From contig NZ_CP038273.1 in the NCBI RefSeq assembly GCF_004571175.1, forward strand, positions 1,984,001 to 2,048,000: a stretch of DNA of 64,000 nucleotides. Direction: 5' to 3'. A model generated the notes under the pieces. That model ran no database searches and had not been told where the DNA came from. It worked only from the letters and a program-made list of their open reading frames with translations. The stretch is from Legionella israelensis (GTDB lineage Bacteria > Pseudomonadota > Gammaproteobacteria > Legionellales > Legionellaceae). Both the position numbers and the translations under genes were made by a program. Below are positions 55,887 to 64,000 of this stretch, in pieces (the first letter of the stretch is position 1; each line of letters opens with the position of its first letter).

Positions 55887-56881
55887 AACTCGCCAGTCTA
55901 AAATCGATATCTAGTCGTGACGGTGAACTATGCGTGGTGAATCGTGCCTTAACCATAGCTGTTCGCGTACCTCAGATTGCTCCTCACTTACAATATGCTC
56001 TGGAGCATTGGCAAACCTGTGAGCCTGCTTTACAGGAGGTTTATCAGCAATTAAACGATAATCTTATAGAAGAGCATTTTCCCTTTAAAGTGGAACAAAT
56101 GGCATCTCCCTTGCCGCGTGCTTATCAATGGGCCGACGGAAGTGCTTATGTCAATCATGTTGAACTTGTGCGTCGGGCACGAGGCGCTGAAATGCCAGAA
56201 AATTTCTGGACGGATCCTTTAATGTATCAAGGCGGCTCCGATGGTTTTATTGGTCCTGGAGATCCGATTTCAGTAAGAGATGAAAGCTACGGCATTGATT
56301 TTGAGGCAGAAATTGCCGTTGTAACCGATGATGTACCCATGGCTATAGACGAGGAAGCAGCTATTGGACATATTAAGTTAATCATGCTGGTTAACGATGT
56401 TTCCTTACGTCATTTGATACCTGCTGAAATCGCCAAAGGGTTTGGTTTTTTTCAATCCAAGCCGGCGAGCAGTTTTTCACCGGTTGCCGTTACTCCTGAT
56501 GAACTTGGTTTGCACTGGGATGGTTATCGTGTGCATTTGCCATTACTAAGCCATCTTAATGAGGAATTATTCGGACAGCCTAATGCTGGGCAGGACATGA
56601 CCTTTTCTTTTCCTCAGCTGATTAAACATGCCGCTAAAACCAGAAGTCTTGCAGCAGGCACAATTATTGGCTCGGGAACTGTATCCAATGTGGATCGCAG
56701 TAAAGGCTCTTCCTGCATTGCTGAACGAAGAATGCTGGAGATTATTGAATACGGTCAGCCAAAAACGGAATTCATGCGTTTCGGTGACAAAATACGCATT
56801 GAAATGCTGGATGAGCAGGGCAACAGTATTTTTGGAGCCATTGATCAACAGGTTGAATATTATCCGGTTGAGAAATCATAA
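55883..56881 (+). CDS. fah: fumarylacetoacetate hydrolase
   Basis: A 332-residue protein from the ATG at 55883, with GGGAGG just upstream and a four-base overlap with hpd. The FAH-fold metal site is spread over FIGPGDPISVRDESYGIDFEAEIAVV and LIMLVNDVSLRHL, with GSGTVSNVDRSKGSSCIAERR near the C-terminus. It cleaves fumarylacetoacetate to fumarate and acetoacetate, the last step of tyrosine breakdown. Followed by maiA. Confidence 0.94.
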   Translation: MKLASLKSISSRDGELCVVNRALTIAVRVPQIAPHLQYALEHWQTCEPALQEVYQQLNDNLIEEHFPFKVEQMASPLPRAYQWADGSAYVNHVELVRRARGAEMPENFWTDPLMYQGGSDGFIGPGDPISVRDESYGIDFEAEIAVVTDDVPMAIDEEAAIGHIKLIMLVNDVSLRHLIPAEIAKGFGFFQSKPASSFSPVAVTPDELGLHWDGYRVHLPLLSHLNEELFGQPNAGQDMTFSFPQLIKHAAKTRSLAAGTIIGSGTVSNVDRSKGSSCIAERRMLEIIEYGQPKTEFMRFGDKIRIEMLDEQGNSIFGAIDQQVEYYPVEKS

Positions 56882-56911
56882 CATTTTTGTTTTTTGATGA
56901 GCAGTGAAATC

Positions 56912-57550
56912 ATGATGATAAAACTTTATGATTATTTTCGATCGACGGCTAGCTATAGAGTCAGGATTGCCTTAAACCTTAAGCAACTCCCACATGAAAA
57001 AATTCCAATACATCTGGTGCTTCATGGGGGTGAACAGCATCAACCGGCTTATCGCAAGATGAATCCTCAAGGTTTAGTTCCTTCTCTTACAGTGGATCAT
57101 ATGGTTTTAAGCCAGTCTTTGGCCATTATTGAATATCTTGATGAAATTGCGCCTGACCCACCATTATTACCTGAGCTGCCCATCGAAAAAGCTACGGTGC
57201 GAATGTTGGCGCAAATGATTGCCTGTGATATTCATCCGCTTAATAATTTAAGGGTGCTAAACCGCTTAAAAGAACAGTTTAAAGCGGATGAAGAGCAGAA
57301 GCTTCAATGGTATCATCATTGGCTTAAAATAGGTTTTGAGGCACTTGAAGCACGGCTGCAAGACATTGATCGAACTGTCCCGGTGTGTTTTGGTGATAAA
57401 GTCTCATTGGCTGATCTCTGCTTGGTTCCTCAAGTCTATAATGCCAAACGCTTTGCTTTGCCACTGGATGATTTTCCCCTCATCCAGCAGATCAATGAGC
57501 ATTGTCTGACTAAAGAAGCCTTTTATATGGCTGCCCCGCAAGACACATGA
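56912..57550 (+). CDS. maiA: maleylacetoacetate isomerase (zeta-class GST)
   Basis: A 212-residue protein starting MMIKLYDYFRSTASYRVRIA, the typical zeta-class opening with the SSCS-like site reading STAS. The frame is open to an ATG at 56897, but neither start has a strong ribosome-binding site; homologue starts favour 56912. It isomerises maleylacetoacetate to fumarylacetoacetate using glutathione. Converges on a small membrane-protein gene with one base between. Confidence 0.93.
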   Translation: MMIKLYDYFRSTASYRVRIALNLKQLPHEKIPIHLVLHGGEQHQPAYRKMNPQGLVPSLTVDHMVLSQSLAIIEYLDEIAPDPPLLPELPIEKATVRMLAQMIACDIHPLNNLRVLNRLKEQFKADEEQKLQWYHHWLKIGFEALEARLQDIDRTVPVCFGDKVSLADLCLVPQVYNAKRFALPLDDFPLIQQINEHCLTKEAFYMAAPQDT

Positions 57551-57551
57551 T

Positions 57552-57959
57552 TTATATAAACGGATAATATCCTCTCGCCATTAAAAGAATGCCTAAGATA
57601 GCTGCTATGCCAATAATGACGTAATAGCTTTTACCCGTATAGGCTTTCTTGGCAAAGCGAAGCATGGCTTCAGGATATGCCAGCCAAAGGATGGATTTTA
57701 TTAATATGAGCCACGCTAGAAAGGTGACGATAACATCAGGTTCCCAGACCCAGTGATTATGTACGGTGATTAAAAACAGTCCCAGTAACAGTCCATACGT
57801 TGCTCCGAATACAACAGAACCGCTTACCGGTTTTAAATTTCGTATCATATCTCGGTAATAGCGGGCGCGTGCCAACATGATGATGGCCATAATAATGAGA
57901 TATAAACCAAAAATCTGCCCTAGTATATATGAATGAAAATCTTCAGCTGCAAAAAACAT
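57552..57959 (-). CDS. four-helix membrane protein, unknown function
   Basis: A 135-residue protein with four predicted membrane helices (about residues 10-30, 50-70, 80-100, 112-130) and basic loops (ARARYYRDMIRN). AAGGGAGAAAGA-type purine-rich sequence stands before the ATG. No family recognised. Confidence 0.65.
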   Translation of the reverse strand: MFFAAEDFHSYILGQIFGLYLIIMAIIMLARARYYRDMIRNLKPVSGSVVFGATYGLLLGLFLITVHNHWVWEPDVIVTFLAWLILIKSILWLAYPEAMLRFAKKAYTGKSYYVIIGIAAILGILLMARGYYPFI

Positions 57960-58188
57960 GTCTTTCTCCCTGAAAGATATTCTCTTTTTTAATTAAAGCC
58001 GGTGAAATGAATTTTTGCAAGAGATATTCAGAATTAATCTTCCATGATTTCAGAATCTTAACATCTCAGGGTGGGTCTGTGCCGTCTTTTTTTGCCTTTT
58101 TTGGGCAAACTGGTAAAAAATATCAAAAGCTCCTGATGAAATTATGGCATTTTTCATACAATTGCCCGTGTTTTATGAGTTATCTCAA

Positions 58189-58746
58189 TTAAAACCACAC
58201 TTTTGCCAGACTGACGGTTTGTATTTGATCTTCTTTTTTTTGCAGCATTTTCCAATTAGGATCGCAGCGTTGGATATGGCCAAGCAATAGACTGTTATCT
58301 TGACACCTGTAGTGAACAGGCAGATGATCATAAGATTCCTTGCTCTCAATAGCCTGGCAATAGGTACCGTTTTCCAGTATTACAGCCCATGGATAAGCGC
58401 GAGACATATCAAGAGAGGTATGAAAAATATTGTTTAAAGGTTCGTTGACGGTGATTAGAGTACTTTCCCCGTTTAAAGGAGATGTGGGGCATAAGGCCTC
58501 TTTTTTATTTCCAAAGTTTTTTGTAAAACAAGGATCATAAACTTTTCCATTGGCATGGCAGCGCCAGGCATCTTCACGCAAGATGAGTTTTGATTGTTGC
58601 AGACACTGGCCGGACTTTGTCGCATGAATGTTTATATTTGCTTGTTCATCAGATACATTAAAGGGGCGATAAAGTTTTAATAAAGTGTCTTTGGATTGAG
58701 CGGTTAATGAACATAAAAATAATAGAATCAAATAAACTCTATGCAT
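58189..58746 (-). CDS. secreted cysteine-containing protein, unknown
   Basis: A 185-residue protein with a signal peptide (hydrophobic residues 3-15, cleavage near AQS). The mature part holds seven cysteines, in GQCLQ, WRCHANG, DPCF, ALCPT, TYCQ, YRCQ and QRCDP, which points to disulfide-rich folding in the periplasm or outside. It resembles no family I know. A long palindrome lies upstream. Confidence 0.65.
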   Translation of the reverse strand: MHRVYLILLFLCSLTAQSKDTLLKLYRPFNVSDEQANINIHATKSGQCLQQSKLILREDAWRCHANGKVYDPCFTKNFGNKKEALCPTSPLNGESTLITVNEPLNNIFHTSLDMSRAYPWAVILENGTYCQAIESKESYDHLPVHYRCQDNSLLLGHIQRCDPNWKMLQKKEDQIQTVSLAKVWF

Positions 58747-58799
58747 AAGAGTGTTTCCTCGATGATTTTCTTTAGTGTACTATATTGGTTAGCATATAT

Positions 58800-58821
58800 T
58801 TAATAACTCATGAGTTAATAA
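58800..58821. promoter_or_regulatory. palindromic operator-like site in divergent spacer
   Basis: A 22-base inverted repeat with one mismatched pair, centred on the perfect AACTCATGAGTT. It is placed about 55 bases upstream of the secreted-protein gene and 165 bases upstream of asnS. Its size suits a dimeric repressor, but no regulator is known. Confidence 0.4.
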
Positions 58822-58916
58822 TAGTATACGAGATGTTCGACTTTTTTAAAGGTGAGCGATCGCGGTATTCATTCCAGGTTTACATCGACAGCCTCCCGCA
58901 CAGGAATTCAAAAAAA

Positions 58917-58945
58917 TTGAACATCATATTTTATATATATATTAA
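58917..58945 (+). promoter_or_regulatory. possible asnS promoter
   Basis: TTGAAC (58917-58922) is followed by a TA-rich run where TATATT (15-base gap) or TATTAA (17-base gap) could be the -10. It lies about 45 bases before the asnS ATG. Tentative because the whole stretch is AT-rich. Confidence 0.35.
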
Positions 58946-58986
58946 ACATTCAGTTTAACTTATTTTTGATTTATGCGGAGTATCTA

Positions 58987-60390
58987 ATGTCAGAAGTTTT
59001 TACTGTGAAGCAATGCGTGGAAGGTGAAATCAGTGTGGATCATACTGTTACTGTCCAGGGATGGGTAAAAACACGGCGTGATTCCAAAGCAGGACTTTCT
59101 TTTATCAGCTTACAAGACGGTTCATGTTTTTCACCTATACAGATTGTGGCTGTTAAACAATTGGATAACTATGAGCAGGAAATTCTTAAATTAACTTCCG
59201 GTTGTGCAATTATAGCCACTGGGAAATTGGTTGTTTCCCAGGGTAAAGGACAATCATTTGAAGTTCAGGCCGAAAAAATAGAGGTTATCGGCTGGGTTGA
59301 AAATCCAGACAATTATCCCATACAAGCTAAGCGTCATACCTTGGAATTTTTACGTGAGGTAGCGCATTTACGCCCAAGGACAAATACCATCGGTGCTGCA
59401 ACGCGTATTCGCCATTGTTTGGCACAAGCCATCCATCGATTTTTTCATGAGAAAGGCTATTTCTGGATTCATACGCCTATCATTACAGCCAGTGATTGTG
59501 AAGGTGCTGGCGAGTTATTTCGCGTGTCTACGCTGGATTTGTTGAATCTACCTAAAACAGAGAAAGGGGAAATAGATTTCAGCAAAGATTTTTTTGGTCG
59601 TGAAACTTATCTCACTGTTTCTGGTCAGTTAAATGCTGAAGCCTATTGTCTGGCGATGTCTAAAGTATACACGTTTGGACCGACTTTCCGTGCTGAAAAT
59701 TCAAATACCAGTCGACATCTTGCCGAGTTCTGGATGATTGAGCCAGAATTAGCCTTTGCCACTTTAGCGGATATCTGTGATTTGAGTCAGTCATTGCTTA
59801 GATACTTGTGTAAGACCGTATTGGATGAGCGTCCTGACGACATGGATTTTTTCAATCAGTTTGTTTCTCCCGGTTGTATTGAGCGTCTGGAGCATATCGT
59901 TGAATCGGATTTTGAAATCATGACGTATACCGATGCTATAACGGCTCTTGAAAAAGCGGAGCGAACTTTTGAATTTCCAGTGCACTGGGGGCTGGATTTA
60001 CAGTCCGAGCATGAACGTTATCTGGCTGAGGAATTATGCAAGAAACCAGTGATCATTACGGATTATCCTAAAGAGGTGAAGGGTTTTTACATGCGCCTTA
60101 ACGACGATGGCAAGACCGTTGCGGCAATGGACGTGCTTGCACCTGGTATTGGCGAAATTATCGGGGGCAGTCAGCGGGAAGAGAGATTGCATATACTGGA
60201 TCAGCGCATGGATGAATGCCATTTAGATAAGGAGTTTTATCACTGGTATCGTGATTTGCGCCGTTATGGCACAGTGCCTCATGCTGGTTTTGGTCTTGGA
60301 TTTGAGCGCCTGATTAGCTATGTTACGGGTCTTCCCAATGTGCGTGACGTTATTCCATTTCCACGTACGCCCGGACATGTGGACTATTAA
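58987..60390 (+). CDS. asnS: asparaginyl-tRNA synthetase
   Basis: A 467-residue class II synthetase from the ATG at 58987, which has GGAG six bases upstream. The N-terminal OB-fold anticodon domain begins [20 protein letters not shown]; class II motif 2 is [20 protein letters not shown] and motif 3 is [13 protein letters not shown]. Charges tRNA-Asn with asparagine. Its stop overlaps the end of the convergent pseudogene by four bases. Confidence 0.97.
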   Translation: MSEVFTVKQCVEGEISVDHTVTVQGWVKTRRDSKAGLSFISLQDGSCFSPIQIVAVKQLDNYEQEILKLTSGCAIIATGKLVVSQGKGQSFEVQAEKIEVIGWVENPDNYPIQAKRHTLEFLREVAHLRPRTNTIGAATRIRHCLAQAIHRFFHEKGYFWIHTPIITASDCEGAGELFRVSTLDLLNLPKTEKGEIDFSKDFFGRETYLTVSGQLNAEAYCLAMSKVYTFGPTFRAENSNTSRHLAEFWMIEPELAFATLADICDLSQSLLRYLCKTVLDERPDDMDFFNQFVSPGCIERLEHIVESDFEIMTYTDAITALEKAERTFEFPVHWGLDLQSEHERYLAEELCKKPVIITDYPKEVKGFYMRLNDDGKTVAAMDVLAPGIGEIIGGSQREERLHILDQRMDECHLDKEFYHWYRDLRRYGTVPHAGFGLGFERLISYVTGLPNVRDVIPFPRTPGHVDY

Positions 60391-61224
60391 TTTTTATTAA
60401 AATAAAACTTTTGCACAATGCACCACATCATCCAGTGGTGCTTGTGAGAATACTTAAACTCAACAAAACCTTGATTTGCTTTCAATCGACCTCTCCAAGG
60501 CGGGGCAGAGAGCCAACCCGCGGAGTTAGTATATACTAATGAAGGACCTTCAAATTTTCCTCCATCGAAATAGCGATAACCGATATCTACACTTAAATGA
60601 CTTTGAGCAGGTCGGAAATTTAAACCCAGGGATCCTTGCCAGGAGAAGCTATTTACTCGATGGCTTGCCAACAGAGCTGGTGGAGCCAATAGGTATTCCA
60701 GCAACGACTATGTTTCCTATAGTATGAAAATCACGCACTTCATTGTGAGAAAAACCAATTCCATCTCCAACAAATGGCATCAGTTCAATACCCAGGAAAT
60801 TAGCCCAGCTTCTATCAGGATGCAAAAAACCATTCACCAAGAGTGCACGGTTAGATAATCGGAAAAAGCGAGTTCTCTCATTACCCGTAAAACCCGGTTG
60901 ACCAGCCAGAGCACCTGATTGAAATTTTTGATAATCAAATACTTCATGATTTAAATAACTAACACTAATATCAACGTATTGATGAACTTGTTTGCCAATA
61001 GCAAAAGTGTAAAAACCTCTGTCACCTAAACTGGCGTCATAACCTTGAATAGCAGGATCCCAAACAGCCGGATCCGGATTCTTAATGCCTGGTTTCTCAG
61101 TCCAAGAATAACCTGTGCTTATAGAAGCAAACCAAGGATAATCAGGGGGAACAACTTCGCCCATAGCTCCTGCATATAATGGTAATGAATTGAAAAAGGC
61201 AAGAAAGCTAAGTTTTTTATTCAC
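60387..61224 (-). pseudogene. frameshifted outer-membrane beta-barrel-like protein
   Basis: Two minus-strand frames together make one protein of about 275 residues. The upstream frame starts at GTG 61224 with a signal peptide (MNKKLSFLAF, ending YAGA), then alternating aromatic strands such as WFASISTGYSWTEK and TRFFRLSNRALLVNGF. It stops around 60650 after GKPSSK. The other frame continues from about 60690 with VNSFSWQGSLGLNFRPAQ and SVDIGYRYFDGGKFEG and ends FVEFKYSHKHHW. A shift near 60650-60690 (one base gained or two lost) joins them. Strand pattern and aromatic ends suggest an outer-membrane barrel. Confidence 0.75.
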
Positions 61225-61607
61225 AATGAAAATCTCAATATGACTATGAGTTAAACTAAATGCCGGCTTAAATCTGATCACTAACAGAAATATTGAACCA
61301 ACGGCGTACACTAACAAATTATTGATTATATTTCAAAAATTTAACTATTATCTTATCCGAAGGTGACCATTAAAAAGGAATTCTTCTTCTACTTTTGCAG
61401 GAACTACGAGATCTATTTTGCAACCAGAACTTTATTAATCTCAACTCGACGTAAGCATTACTGCTAAACTTCGATAATGGTATCTTGCTTCGTTAAAAGG
61501 AGGCCAAAATGCTCGAACCAGCTCAACTAGGCCCTCCTTTTGCCTCGCAGGATATAATTTATTTCGCTTTGTCATGATGCTTACGTCGAGGTTTATTAAG
61601 AAGAAAG
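61225..61607. other. 383-base spacer with palindromic element A copy 2
   Basis: The first 210 bases before the pseudogene are AT-rich with no credible gene. From 61437 to 61597 lies the second, larger copy of palindromic element A, which stops ten bases before the lolD stop codon. Confidence 0.6.
61437..61597. repeat. palindromic element A, copy 2, with internal hairpin insertion
   Basis: Outer arms share CTCGACGTAAGCAT (61445-61458) and its inverse (61577-61590). The left arm and following TAAACTTCGATAA, TATCTTGCTT match 12848-12935. About 75 extra bases follow, including an inner hairpin AAAAGGAGGCC (61495-61505) and GGCCCTCCTTTT (61530-61541). Hence a two-level stem-loop located at the end of the lol genes. 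Confidence 0.75.
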
Positions 61608-62285
61608 TTAAGGGGCTAATTTCCCTTCCTGTAATATGAACTTTTCATCCATTTTTTCTGCTAACTGCTGATCGTGCGTTACAATCACCAAAGCCGTTTT
61701 CATTTTTTCATTTATTTCAAGCATCAGCTCAAAAATTTTACTCGCTGTATGCTGATCAAGATTCCCTGTCGGTTCATCGGCAAGCACGCATTTAGGCTTG
61801 TGGGCTAAGGCTCGGGCAATGGCGACTCGCTGACGCTCGCCTCCGGAAAGCTGGGATGGCTTATGTGTTTCTCGGTTTGCCAGTCCAACATTCTTTAATA
61901 TTTCATGTGCTTGCTGACGCGCATGTTCAATGGTCAAACCCGCCAGTAATAAAGGCATGGCTGTGTTCTCAAGAGCGGTAAATTCAGGAAGAAGGTGATG
62001 AAACTGATAAATAAATCCTAATTGCTGATTTCGTAACCGACAGCGTTTTTTTTCATTCAATTTCTGCCAGTTTTCATTTTGAATAAGGACTTCTCCCTGC
62101 GTGGGTTTATCAAGGCCACCTAAAAGGTGCAGTAACGTGCTTTTGCCAGAGCCTGATGGACCTACAATGGCAACTCTATCTGCAGGGCGGATGGTAAAGT
62201 CGATCCCATTCAGCACTTCTACCGTTGAAGTACCATCATGGTATGATTTATACAAATTTTGACATTCAATAATGGGTTTACTCAT
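61608..62285 (-). CDS. lolD: LolD, lipoprotein-releasing ATPase
   Basis: A 225-residue ABC ATPase from the ATG at 62285. Walker A is GPSGSGKST (42-50), the LolD-type block [19 protein letters not shown] follows, and the signature is [15 protein letters not shown]. It energises removal of outer-membrane-directed lipoproteins from the inner membrane to LolA. Its start overlaps the permease gene stop by eight bases. Confidence 0.95.
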   Translation of the reverse strand: MSKPIIECQNLYKSYHDGTSTVEVLNGIDFTIRPADRVAIVGPSGSGKSTLLHLLGGLDKPTQGEVLIQNENWQKLNEKKRCRLRNQQLGFIYQFHHLLPEFTALENTAMPLLLAGLTIEHARQQAHEILKNVGLANRETHKPSQLSGGERQRVAIARALAHKPKCVLADEPTGNLDQHTASKIFELMLEINEKMKTALVIVTHDQQLAEKMDEKFILQEGKLAP

Positions 62286-63522
62286 AATGCAGTGCCTCCG
62301 CAATGACCGTTCTTGATGCACGCCATGCCGGATAAATGGTGGCAACAAAACTCATGAATAGTGCTGCGACGCAGATATGCCACAAATCACTGATTAAAAT
62401 TTTGGAAGGGAGGTAATCCACGAAATAAATACTGGATGAAAGTACCTGTACATTAAAAAAGGATTGTAAGGAATTCACAATCTCAGTGGCATTGGATGCA
62501 AGCAGCAGCCCTCCAATCATGCCCAAAACGGTACCGACAATTCCAACCATCATCCCCTGGACAATAAATATCCAAAGTATATTAGAAGGGGAGGCGCCTA
62601 TTGTGCGTAAAATGGCAATTTCAGCCTGTTTGTCGTTCACCACCATCACCAGTGAAGATACCAGGTTAAATGCGGCCACAGCGATGATGAGCAATAAAAT
62701 GAGAAACATCATTGTTTTTTCAAGTTTAACGGCCTGGAAAAAAGCACCGAACTGCTGTGTCCAGTTCCCCACCTGATAGGAAGGACCAAGGCGAAAGGAT
62801 AGGTCCGCTGAAATTTCTGGTGCCTGATAAATCTGATTGATTTTCATTTTTACACCACTGACATTATCGCCAAGTCTTAAAAGTTTCTGCGAATCTTTCA
62901 GATTAATAAAGGCCAGCTGTGTATCAAAATTAAACCCTGACCCGGCTGAAAAAATACCTTTTACCGTGAAGCGCTTGAAACGTGGGATCATCCCTGCTGG
63001 CGTTACAGTTGCCTGCGGAATCATGATGGTGACTTTATCACCTAACATTACCCCCAGCCGATCGGCGAGACCGCGGCCGAGAATCATACCAAAATGCTCC
63101 AGATCAGACATTTTACCTGCAATCAGCTTATCCTGTAGATGGGTCACATCTTTTTCTCTTTCCGGCAGAATTCCGGTCAGAACAATGGGTAAGACCTGTC
63201 CTTCATGGGTGAGCAAGCCTTGTCCACCAACATAAGGCGCAACGGCTTTTATCCCTTTTTCCTTTTCCAGTTTTTCGGCCAGCGTTTTCCAGTCATCGAT
63301 TTGATTATCCTGCCCGGTGATCGTTATTTCGGGAGCCATACCGAAGAAGCGTTGATGAATTTCCTCATCAAAGCCGTTCATTACTGAAAGCACCGTGATT
63401 AATACCATAACACCCAATGCAATTCCTAACATGGAACTTAAGGAAATAAAAGAAACAAAATGGTTCTTTTTTTTAGCACGGGTGTAACGCAGGCCAATAA
63501 ATAGCGCTAAAGGTTTAAACAT
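62278..63522 (-). CDS. LolC/E-family lipoprotein-releasing permease
   Basis: A 414-residue protein with one N-terminal and three C-terminal membrane helices around a large periplasmic domain, the FtsX/MacB plan. The start [20 protein letters not shown] and [20 protein letters not shown] are LolC/LolE/LolF marks. Only one permease gene accompanies lolD here, so it could be the single LolF type or a LolC with LolE elsewhere. It is first in a two-gene unit with lolD. Confidence 0.9.
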   Translation of the reverse strand: MFKPLALFIGLRYTRAKKKNHFVSFISLSSMLGIALGVMVLITVLSVMNGFDEEIHQRFFGMAPEITITGQDNQIDDWKTLAEKLEKEKGIKAVAPYVGGQGLLTHEGQVLPIVLTGILPEREKDVTHLQDKLIAGKMSDLEHFGMILGRGLADRLGVMLGDKVTIMIPQATVTPAGMIPRFKRFTVKGIFSAGSGFNFDTQLAFINLKDSQKLLRLGDNVSGVKMKINQIYQAPEISADLSFRLGPSYQVGNWTQQFGAFFQAVKLEKTMMFLILLLIIAVAAFNLVSSLVMVVNDKQAEIAILRTIGASPSNILWIFIVQGMMVGIVGTVLGMIGGLLLASNATEIVNSLQSFFNVQVLSSSIYFVDYLPSKILISDLWHICVAALFMSFVATIYPAWRASRTVIAEALHYE

Positions 63523-63596
63523 AACAATTGAAATTTGGTTAAAGGACTATTGTAGATAAAAAACGCTGATTAAGATAGACCATTGGAAGGATTATA

Positions 63597-63767
63597 ATGG
63601 CTGCAATATTGAAACTGGCGCTCCGCAATGCCCATTATCTAAACTATTTCTCACTCCATTTGCTTCATTTCTATCTGAAGAAATGCCATAGTGCAAGATA
63701 TCTGTTGAAAATTGCATGTTTTTTACCATTAGTGACAGGTAAAAAAAAGAAGGATGAGCTAAAATAA
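63597..63767 (+). CDS. candidate 56-residue basic small protein
   Basis: ATG at 63597 has GGAAGGA at good spacing. The peptide starts MAAILKLALRNAHYLNYFSL, continues with further aromatic and basic residues and one central hydrophobic stretch, and ends GKKKKDELK. It lies alone in the 275-base divergent spacer, 30 bases before the next gene's start on the same strand, so it might be a leader or a small membrane peptide. Only ribosome-binding site and open frame support it. Confidence 0.4.
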   Translation: MAAILKLALRNAHYLNYFSLHLLHFYLKKCHSARYLLKIACFLPLVTGKKKKDELK

Positions 63768-63797
63768 CAATCATCCCAATAATAAAAAGGATAAGAT

Positions 63798-64000
63798 ATG
63801 AGAGCCGCTATTTTTTTATCCTCATTGCTTTTAGCCTTTCCTGTTTTTGCCATAGAAAGAGGCATTAATTACGATCCGGCACACAGTGTAATCTTTACCA
63901 AAGCTCAGGCAGCGAACAACATTGGCACAATGAAAGAAGAAGTGTCTAAAGATTTTACCATCCTTAAAAACGCAGGTTTTACGGCAGTAAAAACATTTTA
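63798..64000 (+). CDS. secreted glycoside hydrolase family 17-like protein, truncated by window end
   Basis: Only the first 67 codons are in the window. AAGG stands before the ATG; a signal peptide (MRAAIFLSSLLLAFPVFA) is followed by IERGINYDPAHSVIF and the segment ILKNAGFTAVKTF. The GINYDP start and the later phrase where the position of a first barrel strand would be resemble GH17-like beta-1,3-glucanase proteins. The catalytic glutamates lie beyond the window, so the family call is tentative. Confidence 0.55.
   Translation, partial: MRAAIFLSSLLLAFPVFAIERGINYDPAHSVIFTKAQAANNIGTMKEEVSKDFTILKNAGFTAVKTF

Noticed and set aside
63592..63774. 60-codon minus-strand frame in the last spacer
   Set aside because: Antisense to the better-supported 56-codon plus-strand ORF and without a ribosome-binding site.

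Overview
The window reads as chromosomal sequence of a Legionella or close Legionellales relative. Reasons: base composition looks near 40% G+C by eye; the 4-hydroxyphenylpyruvate dioxygenase gene matches the legiolysin type and sits with fumarylacetoacetate hydrolase and maleylacetoacetate isomerase; housekeeping order is gammaproteobacterial (ubiD-fre, purE-purK, lptM-dapF, rpsP-rimM-trmD-rplS); and intergenic spaces hold several families of short hairpin-forming dispersed repeats. No rRNA, tRNA, CRISPR array, insertion sequence or prophage was seen. The genus is an inference from gene content.

Layout. 1-12.8 kb: ubiD-fre plus a small membrane protein, hspQ, an unknown membrane protein, tatC, a GRDP-like protein coupled to an unlisted 26-codon ORF, purEK, an MFS exporter, then a lptM-dapF-trkA-trkH block. 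12.8-21.6 kb: repeat-rich spacer, then an intact 2733-codon gene of unknown function, the most striking feature here. 21.6-30 kb: mostly minus-strand genes (ABC-2 exporter pair, 2-oxoglutarate oxygenase, YgjP-type metallohydrolase, GNAT-nitrilase fusion, small secreted protein, flavin monooxygenase). 30-34 kb: ogt and the rpsP-rimM-trmD-rplS cluster with ffh. 34-42 kb: an amidohydrolase homologue lacking the usual metal ligands, an APC permease, priC, a GGDEF-EAL protein, an AhpD-like protein and a family 3 binding protein. 42-52.8 kb: an 800-base repeat-bearing spacer, rpe, slt, a CapA protein, cysQ, a divergent PRPP synthetase, an APH-fold protein, ugpB-ugpQ and a secreted protein. 52.9-57.6 kb: amino-acid dehydrogenase, O-methyltransferase, hpd, fah and maiA (tyrosine breakdown). 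57.6-64 kb: small membrane and secreted proteins, asnS, a frameshifted outer-membrane-like pseudogene, a second copy of the 12.85-kb palindrome, lolD with a single LolC/E-type permease, and the start of a GH17-like gene.

Functional links. hpd-fah-maiA would take hydroxyphenylpyruvate toward fumarate and acetoacetate, but homogentisate dioxygenase is not in the window. ugpQ and ugpB suggest scavenging of glycerophosphodiesters, again without the ABC membrane parts. The least explained items are the giant protein, the metal-less amidohydrolase, the hairpin repeat families, and short ORFs or open frames in spacers (4422-4556, 5855-5935, 35954-36163, 63597-63767).
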